64,000 bases of DNA from Cohnella phaseoli. Lineage in GTDB: Bacteria > Bacillota > Bacilli > Paenibacillales > Paenibacillaceae. The translations under genes were made by a program, and so were the position numbers. A model generated the notes under the pieces. That model was not told the DNA's origin. It saw only the letters and a program-made list of their open reading frames with translations, and did no database searches. The DNA is taken from contig NZ_QRDZ01000032.1 in NCBI RefSeq assembly GCF_003386235.1, forward strand, positions 50,318 to 114,317, written 5' to 3'. Below, piece by piece: positions 17,464 through 26,248 of the stretch. Every line of letters starts with the position of its first letter. Positions within the stretch are counted from its first letter, which is position 1.

Positions 17464-18139
17464 CCCGGTACACCTCCATGCGGTAACCGAGACCTCGCAG
17501 CGTTACAATGCGGAAATCAGACTCGTGTTCGGGAAAGCGATCCCTAAGTCGCTTGATATGAACGTCCACGGTCCGCTCGTCTCCTTCGTAATCCGTTCCC
17601 CATATTTCCCTGATGAGATGATCCCGGGTGAACAACTGCCCCGGATAACTCCCGAGCTTGTAGAGCAATTCGAACTCCTTCATCGGCAGGGTAATCTCCA
17701 AACCGTCCTTGTTCACCACCTGGTAGCTTCTGCGGTCTAACTGCAGATGACCAAGCCGGACGGTTTGGGAACAGGAAATCCGATAACGCTTCAACAGCGC
17801 TTTAACCCGCAGCGTAAGCTCCATCGGGTCGAACGGCTTGGCGAGATAATCGTCGGTCCCCAGCTTGAAGCCTTTGATCCGGTCGGCCGGCTCGCCTTTT
17901 GCGGTAATCATGAGAATCGGCATGTCCCCAAGCTCGCGGAGCTTGGCGCACAAGTCCCAGCCGTCCATTCTCGGCATCATGATATCCAGGATGACCAGAT
18001 CGGGCGAGTGATTCTCGGCGTACTCCAGCGCTTCAGCGCCGTTTCCCTTCTGCACGACTTCGATTCCTTCATCTTCAAGGTATAGTCGTACTAATTCGCG
18101 AATGTGTGCGTCATCGTCTACAACCAGCACTTTGGGCAT
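17459..18139 (-). CDS. OmpR-family response regulator
   Basis: The 226-residue protein joins a receiver domain (KVLVVDDDAHIRELVRLYL; phospho-acceptor Asp in LVILDIMMPRMDGW near residue 53; Lys in LAKPFDP) to a winged-helix DNA-binding domain (ELLYKLGSYPGQLFTRDHL, ERTVDVHIKRLRDRF, GLGYRMEV). The 3' end overlaps the probable start of the cognate kinase. The pair forms an isolated operon with its own terminator, so the target genes cannot be deduced. Confidence 0.95.
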   Translation of the reverse strand: MPKVLVVDDDAHIRELVRLYLEDEGIEVVQKGNGAEALEYAENHSPDLVILDIMMPRMDGWDLCAKLRELGDMPILMITAKGEPADRIKGFKLGTDDYLAKPFDPMELTLRVKALLKRYRISCSQTVRLGHLQLDRRSYQVVNKDGLEITLPMKEFELLYKLGSYPGQLFTRDHLIREIWGTDYEGDERTVDVHIKRLRDRFPEHESDFRIVTLRGLGYRMEVYRD

Positions 18140-18224
18140 CCGCTTTCCCCCTTTTCACCTGTTTCGCTACATTTTACGATATCCGTTTAAACTCAGTATG
18201 AACAGAAAAATCCCGGGTGCTACG

Positions 18225-18845
18225 CTACCTCCGGCCCCCTTTTCCCATGTGGTCCATCCAGACATGTCCTTCGGGAAATTGCTTTATTAATGAAGATCGG
18301 AGCCACTCTTGAGCCATCGGCGTCAGTTCGGGACCTACAGTTAAAAAATCATGATGATCCTTTTCCCTGATCTTCGAACTGCCGCCCTTGTATAGAAGCT
18401 GGATCTCCGGTTTTAAAAAGGGGATGCCTTCCTGTGTCCGCGCAATGATATCGGTTATCGGCCTGCGAATCGATTGTTCCCTGCCATAAATCCACAAGTC
18501 TTGATCTACATCTATCAGCATGATTTGGAATGCCCATGGTGAACCGCCATCCCTACTCACCCAAATATCATTAGTAAGAGGTAGGTACTCTCCCTCCTCC
18601 CAAAGTGCAAGCTTTCCCTCATCGGCTTTGTATAACTGCCATCCCTTGGATAAATGTTGGAATGCAATTGCCTGCTGCTCGCGTAAAACGATTATGTCTA
18701 TATCCGCATGCTTCCTTGATTGTCTGCCTAAATACAGATCTAAAGCCCATCCTCCAGCAATGCACCACGTAATGGGGATCTCCGAAAAGATCGCGCCTAT
18801 CTCCGATACAGTTAAGGGCGTCCAATTGTCGATGTCCGTTCTCAA
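18225..18845 (-). CDS. Nucleotidyltransferase-fold protein
   Basis: WCIAGGWALDLYLGRQSRKHADIDIIVL is the GG-W-x-D-x-D signature of the minimal nucleotidyltransferase superfamily, including aminoglycoside and lincosamide adenylyltransferases; the two catalytic acids are in HADIDI. I place the start at TTG 18845, eight bases after AAGGAGG, which gives 206 residues; an ATG at 18911 puts 22 residues before the ribosome site. Downstream text (WAFQIMLIDVDQDLWIYG) resembles proteins annotated as amino-acid or aminoglycoside transferases of unknown target. Resistance function is possible but not shown. Confidence 0.85.
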   Translation of the reverse strand: MRTDIDNWTPLTVSEIGAIFSEIPITWCIAGGWALDLYLGRQSRKHADIDIIVLREQQAIAFQHLSKGWQLYKADEGKLALWEEGEYLPLTNDIWVSRDGGSPWAFQIMLIDVDQDLWIYGREQSIRRPITDIIARTQEGIPFLKPEIQLLYKGGSSKIREKDHHDFLTVGPELTPMAQEWLRSSLIKQFPEGHVWMDHMGKGGRR

Positions 18846-18987
18846 AGTTATCCTCCTTAATTCAGTGCCGAATTTAATCTGATTTTCCTCAATAAGAACA
18901 TTTGATCCCATGCCGCATTAAAGGTAAAATGAAAGTATACAATTGAATCTTGGGTGGGCATGGTTTCCCTTCGGAAAGGAGGGAGCC

Positions 18988-19082
18988 ATGGAAATAGTAG
19001 ATGCAATCACAATCATGATTCTTTTGGCACATTTATCATTGCACTATTAACATACATCGCGATTAACTACAAGAGAAAGTAA
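18988..19082 (+). pseudogene. Holin-like type I toxin gene broken by a one-base frameshift
   Basis: After AAAGGAGGGAGCC the ATG opens MEIVDAITIMIL and, as written, hits a stop after 20 codons. Restoring one T in the TTTT run near 19022-19025 gives MEIVDAITIMILFGTFIIAL continuing LTYIAINYKRK before TAA at 19080-19082. That is the classic about 31-residue holin-like toxin (one membrane helix, charged tail) of type I toxin-antitoxin loci in Firmicutes. The downstream hairpins are typical of that locus. Either the toxin is inactivated or a base is missing from the assembly. Confidence 0.85.
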
Positions 19083-19195
19083 AAAACCCACCCCAAGGTT
19101 AGCGCCAAAGGTGGGTTTTGTCCGTCATTAACTTGAAGGGATACCCCATCCAAGCCAATTGTATAGGCCGAGTGTTCGCTGCACTCGGTCTTTCT
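19083..19195 (+). terminator. Two hairpins of the type I toxin locus
   Basis: AAAACCCACC (19083-19092) pairs with GGTGGGTTTT (19110-19119) right after the toxin stop. CCGAGTG (19168-19174) pairs with CACTCGG (19182-19188), followed by TCTTTCT. In such loci the toxin message ends at these structures and an antisense RNA is read from the other strand. The antisense promoter is not identified here. The next 160 bases to 19354 hold no gene I can support. Confidence 0.7.
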
Positions 19196-19354
19196 ATTGC
19201 GATTTTAACATATGCGGTATCGCATAAACAAGTGATCCTCCTCTTTCTTTTGTCCGGCGCCGCCTCTCTGTTCTTATTTATCTCCCGTTGCGATCGAATT
19301 CTGCAAACGAGATCTAAATCACTCCTGTTCCTTTTCCCCACGCCCAAAAAAGCT

Positions 19355-20107
19355 TTATGGATTCGCCGCCGAGAAAGAGTCCGCCGCAGCCGAAAGATAA
19401 TAAGCCAGCCCAGTTTGCTGGCTTTCGAGCATTTTAAGATGGAAGTCATCGCTTAGAAAAAATCGAGTTTGTGCTGCGAAGTCATGAGCCGTAATTATAT
19501 TCCCATGCTCATTCATAAACTCTAGATGGTTTCGAAGCAAATTATCTGTTCTCTCATCGTTATGTTTGATGCCATCTCTTAGCGATCCCGCCATGTTATT
19601 CATAAATGTCATAGCTTCAACCGCCTGTTCATTCAGTTTCTGAACATCAGTCGGAGCAACCTCTAAGGACTCCATCCCATACGTAATCTGCAAATGTTGA
19701 TTCTGCTCGGCCAGCGCCTCGTTCCACTCTTCCTCGTTTTGAAAACCTTTGAACATCTCCATACTATCCATGGTTTCCCCTTCCTTTGCACATGAAATGG
19801 ATTTACGCAAGGTTTGAACGATGCTATCCAACCTGTATTTGCGGCTAAGAAGCAACTCCTCCTGCTGCGAAAGAAGGGATAACCGGTCTGCACGCTGTTC
19901 CATGATTTCTTTGATCTGATCCAAGGGAAAATCCAACTCTTTGTAAAAAAGTATCTCTTGCAGCCTTTCCAGCTCTTTAGACCCGTACATCCGGTATCCG
20001 GCCTCGCTTATTTTGCCCGGCAATAGGAGACCGATTTTGTGATAATGATGAAGCGTTTTGATTGTCACGCCGGACAGCTCCGATACTTCTTTTACCGTGT
20101 ACAGCAT
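19355..20107 (-). CDS. MerR-family regulator with TipAS-like sensor domain
   Basis: The 250-residue protein has an N-terminal MerR helix-turn-helix (YTVKEVSELSGVTIKTLHHYHKIGLL), a dimerisation coiled coil at about 75-115, and a C-terminal helical domain (FKGFQNEEEWNEALAEQ; residues about 120-250) like TipAS, which binds thiopeptides and other antibiotics. It is divergent from the MFS pump gene, and both promoters have the 19-bp -35/-10 spacing that MerR proteins act on. It probably induces the pump when an antibiotic binds. Confidence 0.92.
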   Translation of the reverse strand: MLYTVKEVSELSGVTIKTLHHYHKIGLLLPGKISEAGYRMYGSKELERLQEILFYKELDFPLDQIKEIMEQRADRLSLLSQQEELLLSRKYRLDSIVQTLRKSISCAKEGETMDSMEMFKGFQNEEEWNEALAEQNQHLQITYGMESLEVAPTDVQKLNEQAVEAMTFMNNMAGSLRDGIKHNDERTDNLLRNHLEFMNEHGNIITAHDFAAQTRFFLSDDFHLKMLESQQTGLAYYLSAAADSFSAANP

Positions 20108-20131
20108 TACCCATTCCTCCCTTCCATACGT

Positions 20132-20219
20132 AGCTTATAGCCTCCCCTAAGAGGAGAGTCAAGTCGAACCTTTTTCCGAAAAAGGGCATTGACCCTCCCC
20201 TTACAGCAGCCATTAAGAT
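20132..20219. promoter_or_regulatory. Back-to-back MerR-type promoters for the regulator and the MFS pump
   Basis: For the regulator (minus strand) TTGACT (20157-20162) and TAAGCT (20132-20137) are 19 bp apart and enclose the dyad CTCCTCTTAGGGGAG. For the pump (plus strand) TTGACC (20189-20194) and TAAGAT (20214-20219) are also 19 bp apart and enclose CTCCCCTTACAGC. The overlong spacing is the signature of promoters that MerR proteins untwist. Confidence 0.82.
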
Positions 20220-20253
20220 GACATTCGAATAATGATAAGGGAGGAACACAACC

Positions 20254-21480
20254 ATGTCAGAATCCTTTCGGCTGCTCCAAAATCGTTTTGTTCGAGCGGT
20301 TATGCTTTCAACCTTGTTTTCTCAGATGGGGATATGGGTTCGTAATTTTGCTATTCTCTTGTATGTGATGGAGGTAACAGGCGGAGATTCATTTGCCGTT
20401 TCTATGATTTCCGTTGCGGAATATGCGCCAATATTCATCTTCTCTTTCATTGGCGGCGTGTTCGCGGATCGATGGCGTCCCAAAAAGACGATGGTGTGGT
20501 GCGAGGTATTCAGTTCATTATCCGTAATCTTTGTTTTTGCGGTGTTGGAGACCGGAACGTGGCAGGTCATATTTTTCGCAACCTTATGCTCCTCTATATT
20601 ATCGCAGTTCGCACAGCCTTCCGGCATGAAGCTTTTTAAGAATCATGTGCGTGACGAAGACGCGCAATCCTGCATGTCTTTATTGCAAACGATAACATCG
20701 GTCTTTATGGTACTTGGTCCGATTCTGGGAACGTTGGCGTACCAACAATTCGGGATTGAAGTTTCAATATTAACGACTGGAGCTTGCTTTATGCTATCCG
20801 CCATTGCCCTCATCTTCGTCCCGTCCGATCCTAAGCCTTCCAAATATCACGACACTATCGCAACTACGTTACTGAGCGAAATGGCGGACGGTATTCGATT
20901 TGTCTTTGCAAATAAGTTCATCCTGCAGCTTACCTTATGTTTCACGTTGGTTGGACTCGGCGTCGGATTAATATCCCCACTTGGCGTCTTCCTCGTTACG
21001 GAAAAGCTAGACTTGCCCGCAGAGGCTCTGCAATGGATCAGTATACCGTATGGGGTGGGCGAAATTGTCGGAGGAATCGTCACTTTTGCTTTAGCGACGA
21101 AGATCGCGCCGCATCGTTTTCTCATGATCGGCTTGCTTATCGACGGCTTCGGGATCATCCTAGCAGGGCTGTCTACCGAGATCTGGCTTACCATGACGGC
21201 CCAATTCATAATTGCCCTTTTACAGCCGGCCATTTTTGTTGGGAATAGCGCCTTGGTCTTGCAGCATACTCACCAGAATTATTTAGGTCGAGTAATGGGA
21301 ATTCGTACCCCGCTTATGACCGGAGCGATGCTTCTTATGATGAGTATTGCAGGCTTGTTGAAAAATAGGCTTTCCCTTACCATTGTATATGAACTCGCCG
21401 GATGCTGCTTTTTTGCAGGATTCCTCATGATGATTCCGATATTCCGAAGCAAAAGTGGCAGGGAACAGTCTTCAGCATAA
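20254..21480 (+). CDS. MFS efflux transporter
   Basis: The 408-residue membrane protein has about 12 helices and the MFS loop-2 motif GGVFADRWRPKKTMVWCE (A-motif GxxxDRxxRR-like). It resembles the Bacillus drug-export group that includes macrolide pumps (MefA/YfmO-like). AGGGAGG precedes the ATG. Its promoter is of MerR type and the divergent TipAS-like regulator probably controls it, so drug export is the likely role; the drug is unknown. Confidence 0.92.
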   Translation: MSESFRLLQNRFVRAVMLSTLFSQMGIWVRNFAILLYVMEVTGGDSFAVSMISVAEYAPIFIFSFIGGVFADRWRPKKTMVWCEVFSSLSVIFVFAVLETGTWQVIFFATLCSSILSQFAQPSGMKLFKNHVRDEDAQSCMSLLQTITSVFMVLGPILGTLAYQQFGIEVSILTTGACFMLSAIALIFVPSDPKPSKYHDTIATTLLSEMADGIRFVFANKFILQLTLCFTLVGLGVGLISPLGVFLVTEKLDLPAEALQWISIPYGVGEIVGGIVTFALATKIAPHRFLMIGLLIDGFGIILAGLSTEIWLTMTAQFIIALLQPAIFVGNSALVLQHTHQNYLGRVMGIRTPLMTGAMLLMMSIAGLLKNRLSLTIVYELAGCCFFAGFLMMIPIFRSKSGREQSSA

Positions 21481-21508
21481 TACAAACTATTCACCCTCGG
21501 GGGAACGC

Positions 21509-22162
21509 CTAATCATCGTGATCAACAGCAAGGGCTGTTCCATTAACCTTGACGTGTTCCGTGATCATCGTTCCCCAATCGGGAAGATGCTGCGCCTCTC
21601 CTAGAAACTTGCTGCCTGCTAAAGACCCATCATTCATTTTTGCTCCTGCAAAAAGACATTCCTCGAATTGGCAATACATGAGATGAGCGCCGCGAAAGCT
21701 AACGTCCGAGAAGCGGCAACGGATAAACGATACGTCCCTTCCTTTGGTCTGGCTTAAGTTGCTGCCGGTAAAATCGCAATCCTCAAAGCGCTCGCCAAAC
21801 GCAGCGTTCTTGAGAATGGCTTTATGAAACGAACAACGTTCGAATATCTTCGTAAGAAATCTGCCATCCAGTTTGACCCCATCGAAACGGCAATTCGTAA
21901 AAGTAGAGTAGATCAGGCCGCCGCTCGGTTCGAAAATCGCGTAGGATAGATCGAGGTTCTGTATAGTGAGATACTGCATAGGCTCGGTTAGAACGACCCC
22001 TCGAAAATCCTCTAGCCCGGAAGCGGTCTGGCCGAAAGGAGATGGAGGGAAAGCACGGTCTTTTTTATGTAAATTTTGCTTCCCTGTTATAGAAGCCAAT
22101 GCTTTGTTCACGGCAGCGATCTGCTCCGGCTCCCACCTGGAAACCCATTGCTTTTTGTTCAA
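21509..22162 (-). CDS. Pentapeptide-repeat protein
   Basis: The 217-residue soluble protein contains a run of A(D/N)Lxx-like pentapeptides from about residue 70 to 185: LDLSYAIFEPSG, FTNCRFDGVKL, FERCSFHKAIL, FEDCDFTGSNL, FIRCRFSDVSF, FRGAHLMYCQFEEC, LFAGAKM. Such proteins form a right-handed quadrilateral beta-helix; some (Qnr, MfpA) shield gyrase from quinolones, many have no known job. The gene is convergent with the MFS gene. Confidence 0.9.
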   Translation of the reverse strand: MNKKQWVSRWEPEQIAAVNKALASITGKQNLHKKDRAFPPSPFGQTASGLEDFRGVVLTEPMQYLTIQNLDLSYAIFEPSGGLIYSTFTNCRFDGVKLDGRFLTKIFERCSFHKAILKNAAFGERFEDCDFTGSNLSQTKGRDVSFIRCRFSDVSFRGAHLMYCQFEECLFAGAKMNDGSLAGSKFLGEAQHLPDWGTMITEHVKVNGTALAVDHDD

Positions 22163-22213
22163 TTCGTAAACCTCCCATTCTTAAAAGTACCATCCTTGGC
22201 GGCACCGGATATC

Positions 22214-22440
22214 CTAAACCTCGCTAACGAAATCGAAGCTTCGCGTTAAAATCGTAATAAAAGAATGCACGGCATAGCCCTTCTTTTTATAGTTCAAACG
22301 AACGGTGTAGCCCTCGATTACCTGGTCTTCCTCAAGCTTCGCTACCCGGTTAGCCGCCGATTGGCTCTGGAATCCGCCACACCATGACGGGCGAATTCGT
22401 CCGGATTTTGCAAGCGTGGCGATTAAGTGGCGGAAGGGTG
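22214..22440 (-). pseudogene. Remnant of an Lrp/AsnC-family regulator
   Basis: The minus strand reads LIATLAKSGRI, then after a probable frameshift ANRVAKLEEDQVIEGYTVRL and NYKKKGYAVHSFITI before a stop at 22214. This is the N-terminal winged helix and linker of an Lrp-type regulator (AKxGRI, R-LEExGVIxGYTV). The helix-turn-helix middle is garbled (RPSWCGGFQ) and the effector domain is lost after about 70 codons. Confidence 0.75.
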
Positions 22441-22566
22441 CACATTCGATTCGCGCCGAACTATCGCAAAGGGAGTCGTTCGGATGGGGATTGGCTGTCA
22501 AAACCGGATTAGCTAATAGGACTTTCATTAAGCCCTTCAATCCGCATCCACAACAACCACACTCCG

Positions 22567-22623
22567 CTTTTACTCGTCTCCCGTTGTGTGCACAAAGTCT
22601 CGCTGAGACTAATCCAATCGCTC
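22567..22623 (-). pseudogene. Scrap resembling the 3' end of a sulfurtransferase gene
   Basis: The plus strand has CTTTTACTC at the start and ACTAATCCAATCGCTC at the end, matching in order the scrap at 49370-49425 and the 3' end of the sulfurtransferase gene. On the minus strand the last part reads ESDWISLS, like SDWIS of the intact enzyme. It lies directly against the stop of the GNAT gene. Only about 20 bases match closely, so this is tentative. Confidence 0.4.
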
Positions 22624-23487
22624 TCATCTCATTCTTTTACTCATATTCGCAAATCTGGGTCCTGGGTGAAAACCTACTTTTCTATATAGCTTCTCTGCGT
22701 AATTGCCAACGGTAACGCAAAGCTTAACGACTGGTGTATACTTATGAGCATTTGCCCTTACATGCTTCAACATAAATTCACCAAGTCGTTTATTCCTGTA
22801 GTCAGGTAACACACAGATTTCACCTATTTCAGCAAATCCCAAAGGTATGTTTTCACTAATACCAGCAATACAGAGCCCTGCAATCTTTTGCTCATTTTCA
22901 TCAAACACATAAATAGAAAGATTATTTCGGGAATAAATCTGCATCAGACGTTCAACGTCTTTAATAACGTCCTCTTCACCCGGAGTGCCGAAAATTTCAA
23001 AGTCGATTCCTCCGTTATATCCATTCATAATAGTACCGGCAAGGTTTCTACTATCAACAGATCCATTTAAGTTATGGAGAGAGTAACCGTTCGGCAGCAC
23101 CGCTGTTATGCTCGGATCAGTCGGACAGCACATTATCTGTCGGGTAACATCCAACCGATATCCGAAAGAAAGTAAAATACTTACGTCTTCTGATAGAACG
23201 CCTCTAATTTGTACGACATCAAGACAACAGCTAAACAATACTCTCCAAAACATAGTTCTGTCTACAAATGGCGATATCAAAAATGGATACATAACCGTTC
23301 CGTTGTCGATAATTGCCCCGCCAATTCTACTATCATTGTATAGGATCCAAAAACATTGATCAGTAAATTTAGTATCATTAAGTCGGGAGTTCCAGTCATA
23401 CCACATTTCGATGTCAGCGCATGAATATAGTACTTGATACACTGCAAACAAGTCTTTGTCAGCCTGTTCTATTTTGTATTTAGACAT
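22624..23487 (-). CDS. GNAT-family N-acetyltransferase
   Basis: The 287-residue protein has a C-terminal GNAT domain: IAGLCIAG on strand 4, GEICVLPDYRNKRLGEFMLKHV (the acetyl-CoA pyrophosphate loop, R-x2-R-x-G-like) and KLCVTVGNYAEKLYRKVGF. The N-terminal half is less conserved. Start chosen at ATG 23487 (MSKYKIEQ) because AGGAG lies seven bases upstream; the longer open frame to 23670 crosses a leader hairpin and is unlikely to be translated. Substrate unknown. Confidence 0.87.
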   Translation of the reverse strand: MSKYKIEQADKDLFAVYQVLYSCADIEMWYDWNSRLNDTKFTDQCFWILYNDSRIGGAIIDNGTVMYPFLISPFVDRTMFWRVLFSCCLDVVQIRGVLSEDVSILLSFGYRLDVTRQIMCCPTDPSITAVLPNGYSLHNLNGSVDSRNLAGTIMNGYNGGIDFEIFGTPGEEDVIKDVERLMQIYSRNNLSIYVFDENEQKIAGLCIAGISENIPLGFAEIGEICVLPDYRNKRLGEFMLKHVRANAHKYTPVVKLCVTVGNYAEKLYRKVGFHPGPRFANMSKRMR

Positions 23488-23865
23488 AAGCATGCTCCTA
23501 TTCTGAAACAAAATAATCGTTAACACTTCTAGTTGGATGCCGTGGCCTTGTATACACAAAAAGCCACCTTCCGACGTCGGGGATAGGAGGCATGTGTGTG
23601 CGAACAAAGAGACACATAGCTTTATCAAAAAGCAATGCTCACCTTGCCAATATAAAAAAGCCCACACCAATCCTATTCAAGAAAATCGATTGAACGAATT
23701 TTCATAAAAGATAGGATTAGTTTATCATCGGCTTTGGTCACCCTTTCAACTACTTATCCTTGTAATATATCATAATTGCCTCGACTGTCCAAAAGAAATC
23801 ATGAAACTTCCCTACGCAACAATCGTATACCTATCAATATTTATCGGTAACTAGGGGAGGATCAG
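23488..23865. promoter_or_regulatory. Divergent leader region between the GNAT and secA2-like genes, with a terminator-like hairpin
   Basis: At 23563-23591 GCCACC, the 10-bp palindrome CCGACGTCGG and GGAGGC form a hairpin that, on the minus strand, is followed by TTTTT about 70 bp before the GNAT start. It could be an attenuator in the GNAT leader. A second pair, AATCCTAT and ATAGGATT, lies between about 23675 and 23725. No gene is seen. The GGGGAGG just before 23866 is the ribosome site of the SecA-like gene. Confidence 0.45.
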
Positions 23866-26190
23866 ATGCGCATGAACATTACCGCCAGACTGGAGCAAAA
23901 GGTAAAAGAACGCGTCGCGCTTCACAAGCTGAAGGGTTATCGGGACAAAGCAGGAGCGGTGAATAAACGGGATTTGCGAGCGTGGAACGACGATCGGCTA
24001 AAAGCCGAATCCGCGCGGCTTCAAGGCGAGGCCAGGGCTGGCGCGCCGCTCGACAAGCTGCTGACCGATGCCTATGCATTAGTGTGCGAGGCGGCACATC
24101 GCACGCTTGGCATGCGGCCGTATGAGGTTCAAATCATGGCGGCTATTGCCCTTCACGAAGGGAATTTGGTTGAGTTGCAGACAGGCGAAGGGAAGACGCT
24201 TGCGGCCGTTATGCCTGCATACTTAAACGCGCTAACAGGCAAAGGCGTGCACGTTCTGACGTTTAACGATTATTTGGCGAACAGGGACGCGGAGTGGATG
24301 GGACCGATTTATCGCTTTCTCGGTCTATCTGCTGTCGCGGTTCAAGCGGGCATGAGCTTTGCCGAGAAAAAGCAAGCTTATGCGGCGGACATTACCTACG
24401 TGACGGCCAAAGAGGCGGGCTTTGATTATTTGCGCGACTCAATTGCGATGACCGTGGACGACACCGTCCAGCGGGCTTTTCATTATGTGATCGTCGACGA
24501 AGCGGATTCGCTGCTGCTTGACGAGGCGCGCGTTCCGCTCGTCATCGCGGGCGAGGCTGCGACAACTGAACACGACGGCACAAGGTTCGCCGATGCGGCT
24601 AAGCAATTGCATCCCGAAGAGCATTTCGTTTTCGATGAGTTTAAACGCAACGTCTATTTAACCGAAGCGGGCTCTGAAAAGGTAGAGTCTCTATTTAATT
24701 GCGGTAATCTGTACGAAAGCCATAACAGTCATTTGTTAACGTCCCTCAATTGCGCTCTTCACGCAGAAACTTTATTGAAACGGGATATCGATTATATCGT
24801 ACGAGACGGCAAAATCGAGCTAATCGACGAATATACCGGACGCGTGGCGGAAAACCGGCATTTGCCAGATGGACTGCAAGCCGCGCTGGAAGCGAAGGAA
24901 GGGCTTAGCTCGCAAGCCGGAGGTCAAATACTCGGCACGATCACGCTTCAGCATTTGCTGAGTATATATCCCACAATCAGCGGAATGACGGCTACCGCCC
25001 AGGCTTCGGCGATTGAGTTCGAGAATATTTATTCGCTGCAAGTGGTTCAAATCCCGCCCAATCGACCCTGTATCCGAATCGATCACCCTCACAAAATCTA
25101 TACCCACAAGGAAGCGAAGCTGAAGGCTCTGGTCGCCGAAATCGCGTCCGTCCATGCGACCGGAAGGCCGATTCTGATCGGCACGTCGAGCGTCGAAGAG
25201 TCGGGTATTTTGGCGGAGCGCCTTCGCCAAATCGGTGTGAATGGCCATGTGCTTAACGCGAAGAACGATTCGGAAGAAGCCGACATCATTGCCAGAGCGG
25301 GAGAGATCGGCGCCGTAACGGTGTCCACAAATATGGCCGGGCGCGGCGTGGATATCCGACTTGGCGGCGGAGACGCGAAGCAGGCGGAAGTTGTCGCGAA
25401 GCTTGGCGGTCTGTATGTGATAGGTACGCTAGCGAATGAAAGCACTCGAATAGACAACCAGTTGCGCGGGCGTTCCGGCCGTCAAGGCGACCCGGGAGCT
25501 TCCATATTTTTCGTAAGCTTGGAGGATGATTTGATTTTGCGCTTCGGCATCGACAAAGCGATCCCCTCCTCCTTCCGGAATCTTAAGCAGGACGAGCCTC
25601 TCGATGAAGCCCTGTTGCGCAGCAAAATCGGCCACATCCAGCATGTAATCATGGGCCAAAACTTTCACATCCGCAAGGAGCTTAACTACTATTCGGATAT
25701 GGTGGAGGAGCAGAGGCGCATACTGTCCAAAGATCGCCTCGCTATTCTGACCGGTGAAACGCCAATGAGCCCCTCGGAGCAGCGCGTCAGATTGTTTTAT
25801 ATCGACAAGTTTTGGGCTGAGCAGCTCGCTTATGTTTCGTATATTCGCGAAGGCATTCATTTGGAAGGCCTTGCGAACCTCAACCCGATCGACGAGTTCC
25901 ATAAACGGATTATCCAGGCGTTCGAACAAATTCCGGCGAAAATAGAGGAAGAAGCTTCGGGAATGCTGGCAAAGCTCGGCAATTCCAACGATCCCACCGA
26001 GTGGGAGCGATTAGGATTGAAAAGCCCTTCCTCGACATGGACGTATATCATTAACGATCAGTATTCGCAAAAGGCCCTTTTATCCCCCGTTGCCATAGGT
26101 CCCGACTTTATCGGTGCTATAACGCTTGTCCTCAAACCTGCCGCCAAACCTGTCCTCGACTGGCTTTTTAGAACGCATCGTTGGCGATAG
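23866..26190 (+). CDS. secA2: SecA2-type accessory translocase ATPase
   Basis: The 774-residue protein has the SecA DEAD-motor motifs in order: LQTGEGKT (Walker A, about residue 105), TFNDYLANRDAEWM, DYLRDS, VDEADSLLLDEARVPL (Walker B and preprotein crosslinking start), GTITLQHLLSIYPTISGMTATA, TNMAGRGVDIRLG and RGRSGRQGDPG. It stops without the C-terminal Cys-rich zinc motif of housekeeping SecA and is shorter than the usual 830-840 residues, as SecA2 proteins are. It would power export of a subset of proteins through SecYEG. No accessory Sec partner or exported glycoprotein gene is adjacent. Confidence 0.92.
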   Translation: MRMNITARLEQKVKERVALHKLKGYRDKAGAVNKRDLRAWNDDRLKAESARLQGEARAGAPLDKLLTDAYALVCEAAHRTLGMRPYEVQIMAAIALHEGNLVELQTGEGKTLAAVMPAYLNALTGKGVHVLTFNDYLANRDAEWMGPIYRFLGLSAVAVQAGMSFAEKKQAYAADITYVTAKEAGFDYLRDSIAMTVDDTVQRAFHYVIVDEADSLLLDEARVPLVIAGEAATTEHDGTRFADAAKQLHPEEHFVFDEFKRNVYLTEAGSEKVESLFNCGNLYESHNSHLLTSLNCALHAETLLKRDIDYIVRDGKIELIDEYTGRVAENRHLPDGLQAALEAKEGLSSQAGGQILGTITLQHLLSIYPTISGMTATAQASAIEFENIYSLQVVQIPPNRPCIRIDHPHKIYTHKEAKLKALVAEIASVHATGRPILIGTSSVEESGILAERLRQIGVNGHVLNAKNDSEEADIIARAGEIGAVTVSTNMAGRGVDIRLGGGDAKQAEVVAKLGGLYVIGTLANESTRIDNQLRGRSGRQGDPGASIFFVSLEDDLILRFGIDKAIPSSFRNLKQDEPLDEALLRSKIGHIQHVIMGQNFHIRKELNYYSDMVEEQRRILSKDRLAILTGETPMSPSEQRVRLFYIDKFWAEQLAYVSYIREGIHLEGLANLNPIDEFHKRIIQAFEQIPAKIEEEASGMLAKLGNSNDPTEWERLGLKSPSSTWTYIINDQYSQKALLSPVAIGPDFIGAITLVLKPAAKPVLDWLFRTHRWR

Positions 26191-26248
26191 GTTGTGAAAG
26201 GCAGGCTGTTAAATAGTTGTTTGCAATTAGGCCGTATAATCGTGAGTG

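Noticed and set aside
19118..19456. Plus-strand frame with membrane-like stretch after the toxin
   Set aside because: It overlaps the MerR gene's 3' end, lacks a ribosome site, and begins inside the toxin hairpin region.
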